NCBI GenBank assembly: GCA_002083565.1
Contig: MSXM01000049.1
Location: forward strand, 1-16,589
Direction of reading: 5' to 3'
DNA length: 16,589 nt
Origin: Nitrospira sp. ST-bin4
GTDB lineage: Bacteria > Nitrospirota > Nitrospiria > Nitrospirales > Nitrospiraceae
Shown here: piece after piece, positions 5,446 through 11,468 of the stretch
Numbering within the stretch: the first letter of the stretch is position 1
Layout: each line of letters begins with the position of its first letter
Notes under the pieces: model-generated
Told to the model about the DNA's origin: nothing
Database searches by the model: none
Seen by the model: the letters and a program-made list of their open reading frames with translations, nothing else
Made by a program: the position numbers and the translations under genes

Positions 5446-6966
5446 CTACGCGACGGCGCGCACGGCGGCAGCATGCGGACGCCCGAGACGATGGTCGGCA
5501 TACACGGCCACCCGATTACGCCCTTGAGACTTGGCTTCATACAATGCGGAATCCGCTGCCGCAATCCACCGGCCGATGCTGTCGATCGATGAATCGTGAA
5601 GCGATGCCACGCCAAAACTGGCGGTAATCCGCACCGACCCGTCATCGAGATCGAATGCGCGGCGCTCGATCTCGGCGCGAATCCGTTCAGCGAGCGCTTG
5701 CGCTTGGCCAAGATCAGTATGAGGCAGGACGACGGCGAACTCCTCCCCTCCATACCGGCCAACACTATCGACCTCGCGAACTCGCTCCTGGACCAGCGCT
5801 GCTACGCGTTCGAGTACTCCGTCTCCGGCTACATGTCCAAGGCGGTCGTTGACGCTCTTAAAATAGTCGAGATCCAACAGCAGCAAACAGGCGGAGGACC
5901 CATAGCGAAGTCCGGCGTTGAGTTCCCGCTGAAGCGGTCCATTGAGTGCGCGCCGGTTGAGCACCCCGGTCAAGGGATCCCGCAAGGCCAACTCCTGAAT
6001 CTGACCATGCACGTCGGCATTGCCCAAGGCCACTGCCAGCGCAGCGGCAATCGTCGCCAGCAACTGCTGTTCTTGTCCGGTGTACGGGCGCTCACGTGTC
6101 CGCTGGACATGCAAAATCCCGACTCCATGCGACCCGATAGCCAGCGTGACCTCATGGACACTGACTGCGTGGCCATCCTGACTTTGGTCAGAACCCGCAG
6201 CTGCCGGCACAAGCGCCAGACTCGAGCTACGCAGAGGACGAATCGCCCCGTGCCACGATGTTGCCTTGCCGGTCATTCGACCCAGGCGGTTCAACAGTCG
6301 TAAACGTAACGCGTCCGCCCCTTGAACGTCTTGCGCCTGCGACCATATCCAGGCCTGATCGGGATTGGCTCGAACCAGTCCAACCAGATCGGCGGCAATC
6401 AACGACGGCAGTCCCGCAAACAAGGCCTTGACGATGGTCTCAGCCTCCAACGTCCCCGAAAAGGCTTGCGTCAGCTGATGGAGAAACGACAAGTGGCGGT
6501 TGCATTGCGCAAGTTCATCACGGTCTTGTGCCAGCGCCTGATTGGTCCGTGCCAGCTCATCGGACAGATCCCTCATAAAGAGGAACGTCCGTCGATTAGC
6601 GAGGCCGCTGTGGACCGATTCCAGGAGTCTCGATGCAGGACAGGGCCAGGCAAGGTAATCGTAGGCCCCCTTCCGCAAAAGCCGCGCCGTGTGGTCTGCG
6701 CCGATTTCCGGCCCGATCAGGATGACGCAGAGATCTCGCCGATGTTTGAAGACACGGTCAAGCACCTTCACGGTGTCCGCAAAGCGAGCTCCGACCTGAA
6801 ACAGCAACACAGGGACATCCACAGGCAACCGTGTCTCGACTGAATAGGCTCGCCGGTTGAAGACATCCACCTTCATACCGGGAAGCTTTGTCCAGACTTT
6901 CGCCCGACAGACTCGAGCATCAGCCACCAGCACAATCTGCATGCCGTCAGTCACCGCTATACCCAT
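5446..6966 (-). CDS. Diguanylate cyclase: pseudo-receiver, GAF-like region, GGDEF
   Basis: GGDEF enzymes make cyclic di-GMP from two GTP. Taking the ATG at 6966, the 506-residue product starts with a receiver-like fold (about 9-125) that has lost its chemistry: the acidic pair reads AD, the phosphoacceptor region reads VPVLLFQVG, and the conserved Lys near YLAWP is Trp. A coiled-coil linker (about 130-160) and a GAF-like region (about 165-315) follow. The catalytic domain (about 325-490) has LALRDPLTGVLNRR, DLDYFKSVND and RYGGEEF with GGEEF at 406-410. The inhibitory site R397-x-x-D400 lies five residues before it and is intact, so product inhibition is expected. The start is uncertain: a TTG at 7020 is in frame without a ribosome binding site, and Met codons also occur at 6966 and 6942. 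It sits between the filament operon and the PilZ gene. Confidence 0.93.
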   Translation of the reverse strand: MGIAVTDGMQIVLVADARVCRAKVWTKLPGMKVDVFNRRAYSVETRLPVDVPVLLFQVGARFADTVKVLDRVFKHRRDLCVILIGPEIGADHTARLLRKGAYDYLAWPCPASRLLESVHSGLANRRTFLFMRDLSDELARTNQALAQDRDELAQCNRHLSFLHQLTQAFSGTLEAETIVKALFAGLPSLIAADLVGLVRANPDQAWIWSQAQDVQGADALRLRLLNRLGRMTGKATSWHGAIRPLRSSSLALVPAAAGSDQSQDGHAVSVHEVTLAIGSHGVGILHVQRTRERPYTGQEQQLLATIAAALAVALGNADVHGQIQELALRDPLTGVLNRRALNGPLQRELNAGLRYGSSACLLLLDLDYFKSVNDRLGHVAGDGVLERVAALVQERVREVDSVGRYGGEEFAVVLPHTDLGQAQALAERIRAEIERRAFDLDDGSVRITASFGVASLHDSSIDSIGRWIAAADSALYEAKSQGRNRVAVYADHRLGRPHAAAVRAVA

Positions 6967-7018
6967 CAGAATTGTCGCCGCCTTGGCTGGTCGAGGTTGA
7001 ATTCTTCGGCACTCGGTC

Positions 7019-7191
7019 AAAGAGCCTATGGCATGAAAAGGCTAGGAGCTTATGGCTGATAGCCTGTGGCACGGAACAGAAAAATGAACCGTCGATGATA
7101 TGATATTTCGGTTCGCTCTCGTACTATTGGCCATACGCTACAAGCTCTTTTCCCTTCGGTCCCGTGCTATACGCCATCGGCCATGCGCTCT
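7019..7191. repeat. Degenerate heptamer-word repeats, both orientations (family A)
   Basis: The 245-base gap between the FliT-like gene and the diguanylate cyclase is filled by degenerate units built on AGAGC followed by 7-base words of the form TNATRGC or TATGGC and ending in ACGG or similar. Units read on the plus strand at about 7019-7035 and 7041-7075 and on the minus strand at about 7111-7151 and 7155-7191, so the array is an imperfect inverted repeat. The same family fills 16326-16432. It resembles interspersed mosaic (REP/BIME-like) elements. I see no ORF and no convincing promoter here. Confidence 0.65.
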
Positions 7192-7211
7192 GCTCCTCGA
7201 CCTGAGACGCG

Positions 7212-7535
7212 TTACGCCTCTACGTCGATCGTCCCCATAGCTCCTGCTCCATGCCGCAACCTGCTGAGCCGTAGGCGAACGGCCTGTGATTCACGCAATA
7301 ATTCCGCCACTGCCGCTTTCGCCACGAACGCCCGTTCCTGAACCTGTCGATCGCTCGCCAACATCCGCTCGGCGTCCAGTTGGGGAATCGATGCGCCTTG
7401 CATCGCAATGTCTCTCAGGCGGTAGCATTCATCGACGAGATCCCACCGGCCTTGTTCCGCCGCATCCCGCGCAGACACAGTCAGCCGTTCGAGTTCGGCT
7501 CTTCCGGTTTCCCTGTCCGCCCCCGTCCCGGTCAC
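7212..7535 (-). CDS. Small FliT-like protein, putative flagellar export chaperone
   Basis: This 107-residue, charged, helical protein begins at a GTG that overlaps the fliS stop (GTGA), which indicates translational coupling. The region LERLTVSARDAAEQGRWDLV followed by DECYRLRD resembles the helical repeats of FliT, the chaperone that binds the FliD cap protein and the export ATPase machinery. Its position, last in a fliD-fliS-x set, is where fliT normally sits. Sequence similarity to well-studied FliT is weak, so the name rests mainly on context. A later helix (LLRESQAVRLRLSRLR) could be the substrate-binding part, by analogy. It has no signal peptide and no membrane segment. Confidence 0.6.
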   Translation of the reverse strand: MTGTGADRETGRAELERLTVSARDAAEQGRWDLVDECYRLRDIAMQGASIPQLDAERMLASDRQVQERAFVAKAAVAELLRESQAVRLRLSRLRHGAGAMGTIDVEA

Positions 7536-7927
7536 CGGGCAGCCCCCACCGCCGATTGCTGTTGAGCCGCCACTTCCTGCCAGCCTTCTCGAAGAGTCTT
7601 GAGACAGCGGAGGGGACCGTCTAGGTGGCTCGTGCTGTTCCGCGTGTTGGCCGCAATCAGCTCGGTCAACATGTACTCGTACAGCCGGCGGAGCGAGATA
7701 GCAATCTCTCCGCCCTGCTCAAAGTCGAGCACGCTATTGAGCTCACCGACGATGGAAATGGCCCGGCCCAAAAACCGGCCTTTGTCGCTGATGTTATTGG
7801 ATTCGATGCCCACACGAGCCAATTCGATCGATTGAATGGCGGCGTCGTATAACAATACGACGATCTGGACGCTGGAAGAGGTCATGATTTGGGTCTGCTG
7901 ATATTGCCTGGCGTACTGGGTGACCAT
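7532..7927 (-). CDS. fliS: Flagellar export chaperone FliS
   Basis: FliS binds the disordered C-terminus of flagellin in the cytoplasm and delivers it for export. The 131-residue, all-helical product has the family pattern: an N-terminal YARQYQQTQIMTSSSVQIVV segment, LLYDAAIQSIELAR, a helix pair around GRAISIVGELNSVLDFEQGG, and RLYEYMLTELIAANTRN. Length is typical. The ATG has AAGGAA upstream at good spacing. It lies 22 bases after fliD and overlaps the next gene by 4 bases, forming a tight late-gene operon. Its client is the flagellin at 9804-10628, three genes upstream. Confidence 0.95.
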   Translation of the reverse strand: MVTQYARQYQQTQIMTSSSVQIVVLLYDAAIQSIELARVGIESNNISDKGRFLGRAISIVGELNSVLDFEQGGEIAISLRRLYEYMLTELIAANTRNSTSHLDGPLRCLKTLREGWQEVAAQQQSAVGAAR

Positions 7928-7949
7928 AGGTTCCTTCCGTAGAGGCTCC

Positions 7950-9350
7950 TTACCGTTGTTTCAAAGCAGAATTCGCCTGGAGAAATCCGCTTTGGCTTTG
8001 CAGTCTGCCAAGCAGTCCATCCAGAGCGGCATACTGACGACGCAACCGCTCTTCATATTGCGCGAGAAGATCCTCTTTTCTCGCAATGTCGTCCGTGAGA
8101 TCGGAAATCTGGTCGGTGAGGCTTCCCTTGCGAAGAGTCACTGCCCCCGCCGTAATATCATCGAGTGCGTCCACGGCATTCGTCACCAGCTGGGCGACCC
8201 CGGTGCTGCCGGTTTGATTGATAAATAGACTCTTGACCGCCGAATAGTTCGAACTGAGCGCAGCATCGAGCTTCGCATCATCAATCGTGACAGTGCCATC
8301 TCGCTCCGTTTTGAACCCTACTTCGCCGACCGATGTATACGTCGTCAAACCCGACACTGAAGCAGAGAGGGCATTCCTCAGCTGGCTCAAGACCGTCCGC
8401 ACCGTCGGTTCGTTGAAGAAGATGCCACCCTCTTTTGTCGCGATGTCGTAGGTATTCCGCTCGTTGATAAACTTCACCACTTCATTGTAGCCCGTCGCCA
8501 GCGCCTTGATGCTGGTCTTGACGGCACTGGCGTCCCGGGACACATTGACCGCAACGGTGCCGCCCCCTGTCGTTTTGCTCAATGTCAGCGTGACTCCGGC
8601 GATCGCATCGGTGATGGTGTTGGTGCTGCGCTGGAAGGTCAGCGGATTCAACGCGGGATCGCCGACGACAATAATGGCGTCTTGCGCCGCCTGCAACGTA
8701 TCCGTTCCTCCGGTCGGGCTGGCAGTTAAAAAGTCCAAGTCGGTGTTGTCGGCTACAATCGTGATCCCGTTACTGGCGCCGGTGCTGGTCGCAGTCAGCA
8801 CCAAGCGATAGGCGGGGGAGGCGTCGGTTCCGGTGTTTACCACCGACGCGACGGCGCCCGCGCCAAGGTCATTGATGGCGGTCTGAAGATCTTCGATTGT
8901 TGCAGATGCCCCCAGCGTAATGGTTTGATCCGAGCCCGACCCAACCCGAAACGTGAAGGTGCCGGATGAGCCGCTGACGATGTCCGTCGTCGTGGCGGCA
9001 ACAGCTTTCGCCGCCCTATTCGTGAGCTGATGGCTTTGCGCCAGCTGGGTCACCCTGACGGTATAGCTCCCCGGCGTCGCCGACGATGACCCTGTCGCGC
9101 TCAATACCGTCGAGTCGCTGACGGATACGCTGGACCGGTCGAAGTTGGACGGTAAACGGATCGCGTCGGACGCGCTCTGGAGCGACGCCAGTTTCGTACT
9201 TAATGTGGCATAGTCGGTCGATTTCGAGTTGAGCGCGACCTTTTTCTCGATTAACCGATCGACCGGTAGGCGCGAGACTTTCACTAACTGATCGACGACC
9301 TGGCCGAAATCGAGTCCGTTCCCGAGCCCGCCGAAGCTTATGGTTGCCAT
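7950..9350 (-). CDS. fliD: Flagellar filament cap protein FliD (hook-associated protein 2)
   Basis: FliD sits at the filament tip and folds arriving flagellin. The 466-residue protein starts with the conserved ISFGGLGNGLDFGQVVDQLV and has an N-terminal domain to about residue 105, including YTVRVTQLAQSHQ. Ser/Thr/Gly/Ala-rich beta domains follow in the middle. The C-terminal domain includes LSKTTGGGTVAVNVSRD, then GYNEVVKFINERNTYD, and ends in a coiled coil with LSDLTD-like heptads and the tail FLQANSALKQR. Length is normal. The start has GGGGAG upstream and lies 18 bases after flaG. The low-complexity middle is surface exposed in the family and is the part expected to vary between strains. 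Confidence 0.95.
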   Translation of the reverse strand: MATISFGGLGNGLDFGQVVDQLVKVSRLPVDRLIEKKVALNSKSTDYATLSTKLASLQSASDAIRLPSNFDRSSVSVSDSTVLSATGSSSATPGSYTVRVTQLAQSHQLTNRAAKAVAATTTDIVSGSSGTFTFRVGSGSDQTITLGASATIEDLQTAINDLGAGAVASVVNTGTDASPAYRLVLTATSTGASNGITIVADNTDLDFLTASPTGGTDTLQAAQDAIIVVGDPALNPLTFQRSTNTITDAIAGVTLTLSKTTGGGTVAVNVSRDASAVKTSIKALATGYNEVVKFINERNTYDIATKEGGIFFNEPTVRTVLSQLRNALSASVSGLTTYTSVGEVGFKTERDGTVTIDDAKLDAALSSNYSAVKSLFINQTGSTGVAQLVTNAVDALDDITAGAVTLRKGSLTDQISDLTDDIARKEDLLAQYEERLRRQYAALDGLLGRLQSQSGFLQANSALKQR

Positions 9351-9368
9351 GCGCTCTCCCCGCCCCCG

Positions 9369-9731
9369 CTATGCCTGTTCGTGCAGCAGCAAACCCTTCG
9401 CGCTCGACAGATACTTTTCAAGTTGGAGTAGCTCTTCCGGGGGAATTTGCCGGATGAGTTTTCCGGAATCCTCCTGGACCACCTTGATGACGACGCGTTC
9501 GGTTTCATCGTCAACTTCAATTTTGAGGCGTGGCTCTGCGGACTCCAGTACCTTGCCCACCTTCGCTGCCGCCCGGTCGATTGCTGCCCGGTCAGGTAGA
9601 CCTGACTGTGCCTGTTCGGAATCAGAGAATTTGCTTGCCGCACGCAGTTGTCGAGCCACGACCTCACCCGGTCCATGCTCTCGGCTAGATACGGCCTGAA
9701 AATCAGCCTTTGGCGCCACATGATGTATCAT
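9369..9731 (-). CDS. flaG: FlaG family flagellar protein
   Basis: FlaG proteins are small and affect filament length in several bacteria. This product has 120 residues. The first half is unconserved and polar; the family core is the C-terminal half: LKIEVDDETERVVIKVVQED followed by SGKLIRQIPPEELLQLEKYL. The IRQIPPEE motif is diagnostic. AAGGAGG lies 6 bases before the ATG. It is placed between flagellin and fliD, the usual position. A strong hairpin separates it from the flagellin stop, so flaG and the genes after it may be expressed at a lower level than flagellin. Confidence 0.93.
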   Translation of the reverse strand: MIHHVAPKADFQAVSSREHGPGEVVARQLRAASKFSDSEQAQSGLPDRAAIDRAAAKVGKVLESAEPRLKIEVDDETERVVIKVVQEDSGKLIRQIPPEELLQLEKYLSSAKGLLLHEQA

Positions 9732-9756
9732 GGCAGCCTCCTTATGATGAACCTAC

Positions 9757-9791
9757 GGGCCGCGTCCTCCCGATTTGAGAGGACGCGGCCC
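9757..9791 (-). terminator. Strong 13-bp hairpin after flagellin
   Basis: Perfect 13-bp GC-rich arms (9757-9769 with 9779-9791) around a 9-base loop, beginning 12 bases after the flagellin stop. No T-run follows on the minus strand (the next bases are GTAGGTTCATC). It may therefore act as a partial or factor-assisted terminator, or as a 3' stabiliser of the abundant flagellin message, rather than a complete intrinsic terminator. Confidence 0.7.
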
Positions 9792-9803
9792 GATCGGCGA
9801 CGG

Positions 9804-10628
9804 TTACTGGAGCAGCGCCAGCGCCTGCTGCGGCAGCGTATTCGCCTGCGCGAGCACGGCAATACCGGTCTGCACCAAGACTTGATTCTTCGTGAACTGG
9901 GACGTCTCATACGCGATATCCGCATCACGGATTCGCGACTCGGCGGCGGTGAGATTCTCACTCGTCACCTGGAGGTTCGCGATCGTCGCCTCGAACCGGT
10001 TCTGAATCGAACCATATTCGGAACGAGCGGTCGCCACCGCGCTGATGGCATTGTCGATGTTTGCCAAGGCGCTTGTTGCGTTTGCCGACGTCGACACGTT
10101 CACGGTGCCAATCCCTAACGACGTCGTCGTGATGTCGTTGAGATCCAGACTGAGCGTATTCCCCGTGCCGCTGCGGAAACCGATCGCGATCGAGAAGCTG
10201 ATGCTCGAACCGCTCGTCAGCGCTTGACCGTTGAATTCGGTGACCTGTGCAATACGGTCGATTTCCGAACGGAGGGCGATAAACTCCTGATCAATGTAGG
10301 ACCGTTCCGTATTGCCCACCGTACCGCTCGCCGATTGTGACGACAACTCACGCAGACGAGCCAGCAGAGATCCAATGGTCGCGGCGGCGCCGTCGGCAAT
10401 CTGCGTCAAGCTGATGCCGTCGGATGCGTTCCGTGTGGCTTGATTGATGCTGCGAATCTGCGCGCGTAAGGACTCGGACAACCCGAGACCGGCGGCATCA
10501 TCGGCAGCGCGGGTGATCCGAAGACCGGACGACAAGCGCTCAACCGAACGGCCCAACTGGTTGGTGCTGTTCGTCAAATTGCGTTGCGCCGAAATGGATG
10601 CAGGATTGCTGTTAACGATAAGTGCCAT
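9804..10628 (-). CDS. fliC: Flagellin
   Basis: This is the major filament subunit, secreted through the flagellar export system without a cleaved signal. At 274 residues it is a short flagellin with the core domains only. The N-terminal D0/D1 helices (1-140) include ALIVNSNPASISAQRNL, ERLSSGLRI at 30-38 and TEFNGQAL at 130-137. A short Ser/Thr-rich middle (about 138-185) replaces the large D2/D3 domains. The C-terminal D1/D0 part includes SRIRDADIAYE at 231-241 and ends NTLPQQALALLQ. AAGGAGG precedes the ATG, and a sigma-28-like promoter lies about 100 bases upstream. The glycosyltransferases upstream make modification of the Ser/Thr-rich middle plausible, which is inference. Only one flagellin gene is present in the window. 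Confidence 0.97.
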   Translation of the reverse strand: MALIVNSNPASISAQRNLTNSTNQLGRSVERLSSGLRITRAADDAAGLGLSESLRAQIRSINQATRNASDGISLTQIADGAAATIGSLLARLRELSSQSASGTVGNTERSYIDQEFIALRSEIDRIAQVTEFNGQALTSGSSISFSIAIGFRSGTGNTLSLDLNDITTTSLGIGTVNVSTSANATSALANIDNAISAVATARSEYGSIQNRFEATIANLQVTSENLTAAESRIRDADIAYETSQFTKNQVLVQTGIAVLAQANTLPQQALALLQ

Positions 10629-10729
10629 GGACCCTTCCTCCTTGATACAAAAACCGGATCGTGCGTGCTCGCCTCTGCGTCCGTGCAGAAGCCTGTTCTC
10701 CGCTCAGGCCTGTGAGCTGATTGCCTGCT

Positions 10730-10756
10730 GTATCGGACGATCCGGAAGGGACTTGA
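10730..10756 (-). promoter_or_regulatory. Candidate sigma-28 (FliA) promoter for flagellin
   Basis: On the minus strand, TCAAGTCC, 11 bases, then TCCGATAC: -35 element 5 of 8 and -10 element 6 of 8 to the FliA consensus, with exact spacing. It lies about 102 bases upstream of the flagellin ATG, in the 261-base gap before the unknown gene, where FliA control is expected. Confidence 0.65.
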
Positions 10757-10833
10757 GCCTCTGAGCGTTCAATGCACCGTCACCGACTGCACACAACGAA
10801 CACCAACGGCCATATCCTGATGGGAACGGCACG

Positions 10834-10887
10834 TGGTGAGTCGTAAGTAGCGAGTGGCGAAGAGCTGACAACCTCAGCACTTCCCCA
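10834..10887 (+). repeat. Interspersed GTGAGT-word repeat (family B, plus orientation)
   Basis: Degenerate words of GGTGAGT, CGTAAGT and CGAGTGG lead into AAGAGCTGAC and CTCAGCACT. The same order of blocks, including AAGAGCTGAC and CTCAGCACT, is found on the opposite strand at 13175-13247. The two copies flank the unknown gene and the second GT9 gene in inverted orientation. Confidence 0.6.
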
Positions 10888-10889
10888 GC

Positions 10890-11426
10890 TCAGCACTCCT
10901 TCGTCGCCAGCCGGGGAAGAATCTCATACTCCAGGAGATCTGCCATCATGACGATATCCTGACCTGCTCTCGCATCGAGAAGATCGCGCACCCATGCGCT
11001 CAACGGCTTGACCTCCCGCCCACCGTTAAACACCGCCCCTGTTCCTTCTACCAGTTCAAGATAGTCGGCGAGCTGGCCCAGCCAAAGATCCAGCTTTGCA
11101 ACGTGAAAGGGTCCGGCACGGAATGCCCCGGCGAGCAATCGTCCTTCCTCGTGCAATATCTGCGCATAGCGCTCGGCCGAATGCCGCACCGAGTGCGCCA
11201 GCTCCTGCCGCGACAATGAAGCCGCCGTCAATACCGAATATTTCCTGGCGGGTTCCCTTAAAAACACCGCATCGAGATCGCGATCGGTAATGGTCCGGTA
11301 GTCGAGCTGTAAAGACGTCACAATGCGGGACTTTGCCTGCGCCCGATCGCTGACTTCAGCCAGCACCTCCCCAATCGTCGCCGCCGCTCCGATGTCCCAT
11401 TGATCCTGATCGAGTGTCACGCGCAT
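10890..11426 (-). CDS. Conserved-looking protein of unknown function next to flagellin
   Basis: I do not recognise this 178-residue protein. It has no signal peptide or membrane span. The N-terminal 55 residues (MRVTLDQDQWDIGAAATIGE, then VLAEVSDRAQAKSRIVTSLQ and LDYRTITDRDLD) read like a compact beta-grasp (ubiquitin-like) fold with alternating strands and one helix; that is a pattern impression only. The rest is helical, with two amphipathic segments (SVRHSAERYAQILHEEGRLL and FHVAKLDLWLGQLADYLELV). The start has AAGGAGA 6 bases upstream. It lies 42 bases after the GT9 gene, probably in the same transcript, and before flagellin. A chaperone, an adaptor for flagellin modification, or a small regulator would all fit the context; none is shown by sequence. 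Confidence 0.85.
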   Translation of the reverse strand: MRVTLDQDQWDIGAAATIGEVLAEVSDRAQAKSRIVTSLQLDYRTITDRDLDAVFLREPARKYSVLTAASLSRQELAHSVRHSAERYAQILHEEGRLLAGAFRAGPFHVAKLDLWLGQLADYLELVEGTGAVFNGGREVKPLSAWVRDLLDARAGQDIVMMADLLEYEILPRLATKEC

Positions 11427-11468
11427 GGTCTGTCTCCTTCTATCGATCCTTTTGATTAGAACTGATCG

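Noticed and set aside
5596..6303. 235-codon open frame on the plus strand
   Set aside because: It lies entirely opposite the GGDEF gene, whose motifs are clear; the plus translation has no family pattern and no ribosome binding site.
7019..7191. Repeat array considered as CRISPR
   Set aside because: Units are degenerate, face both ways and are not separated by unique spacers of constant length; no cas gene is near.
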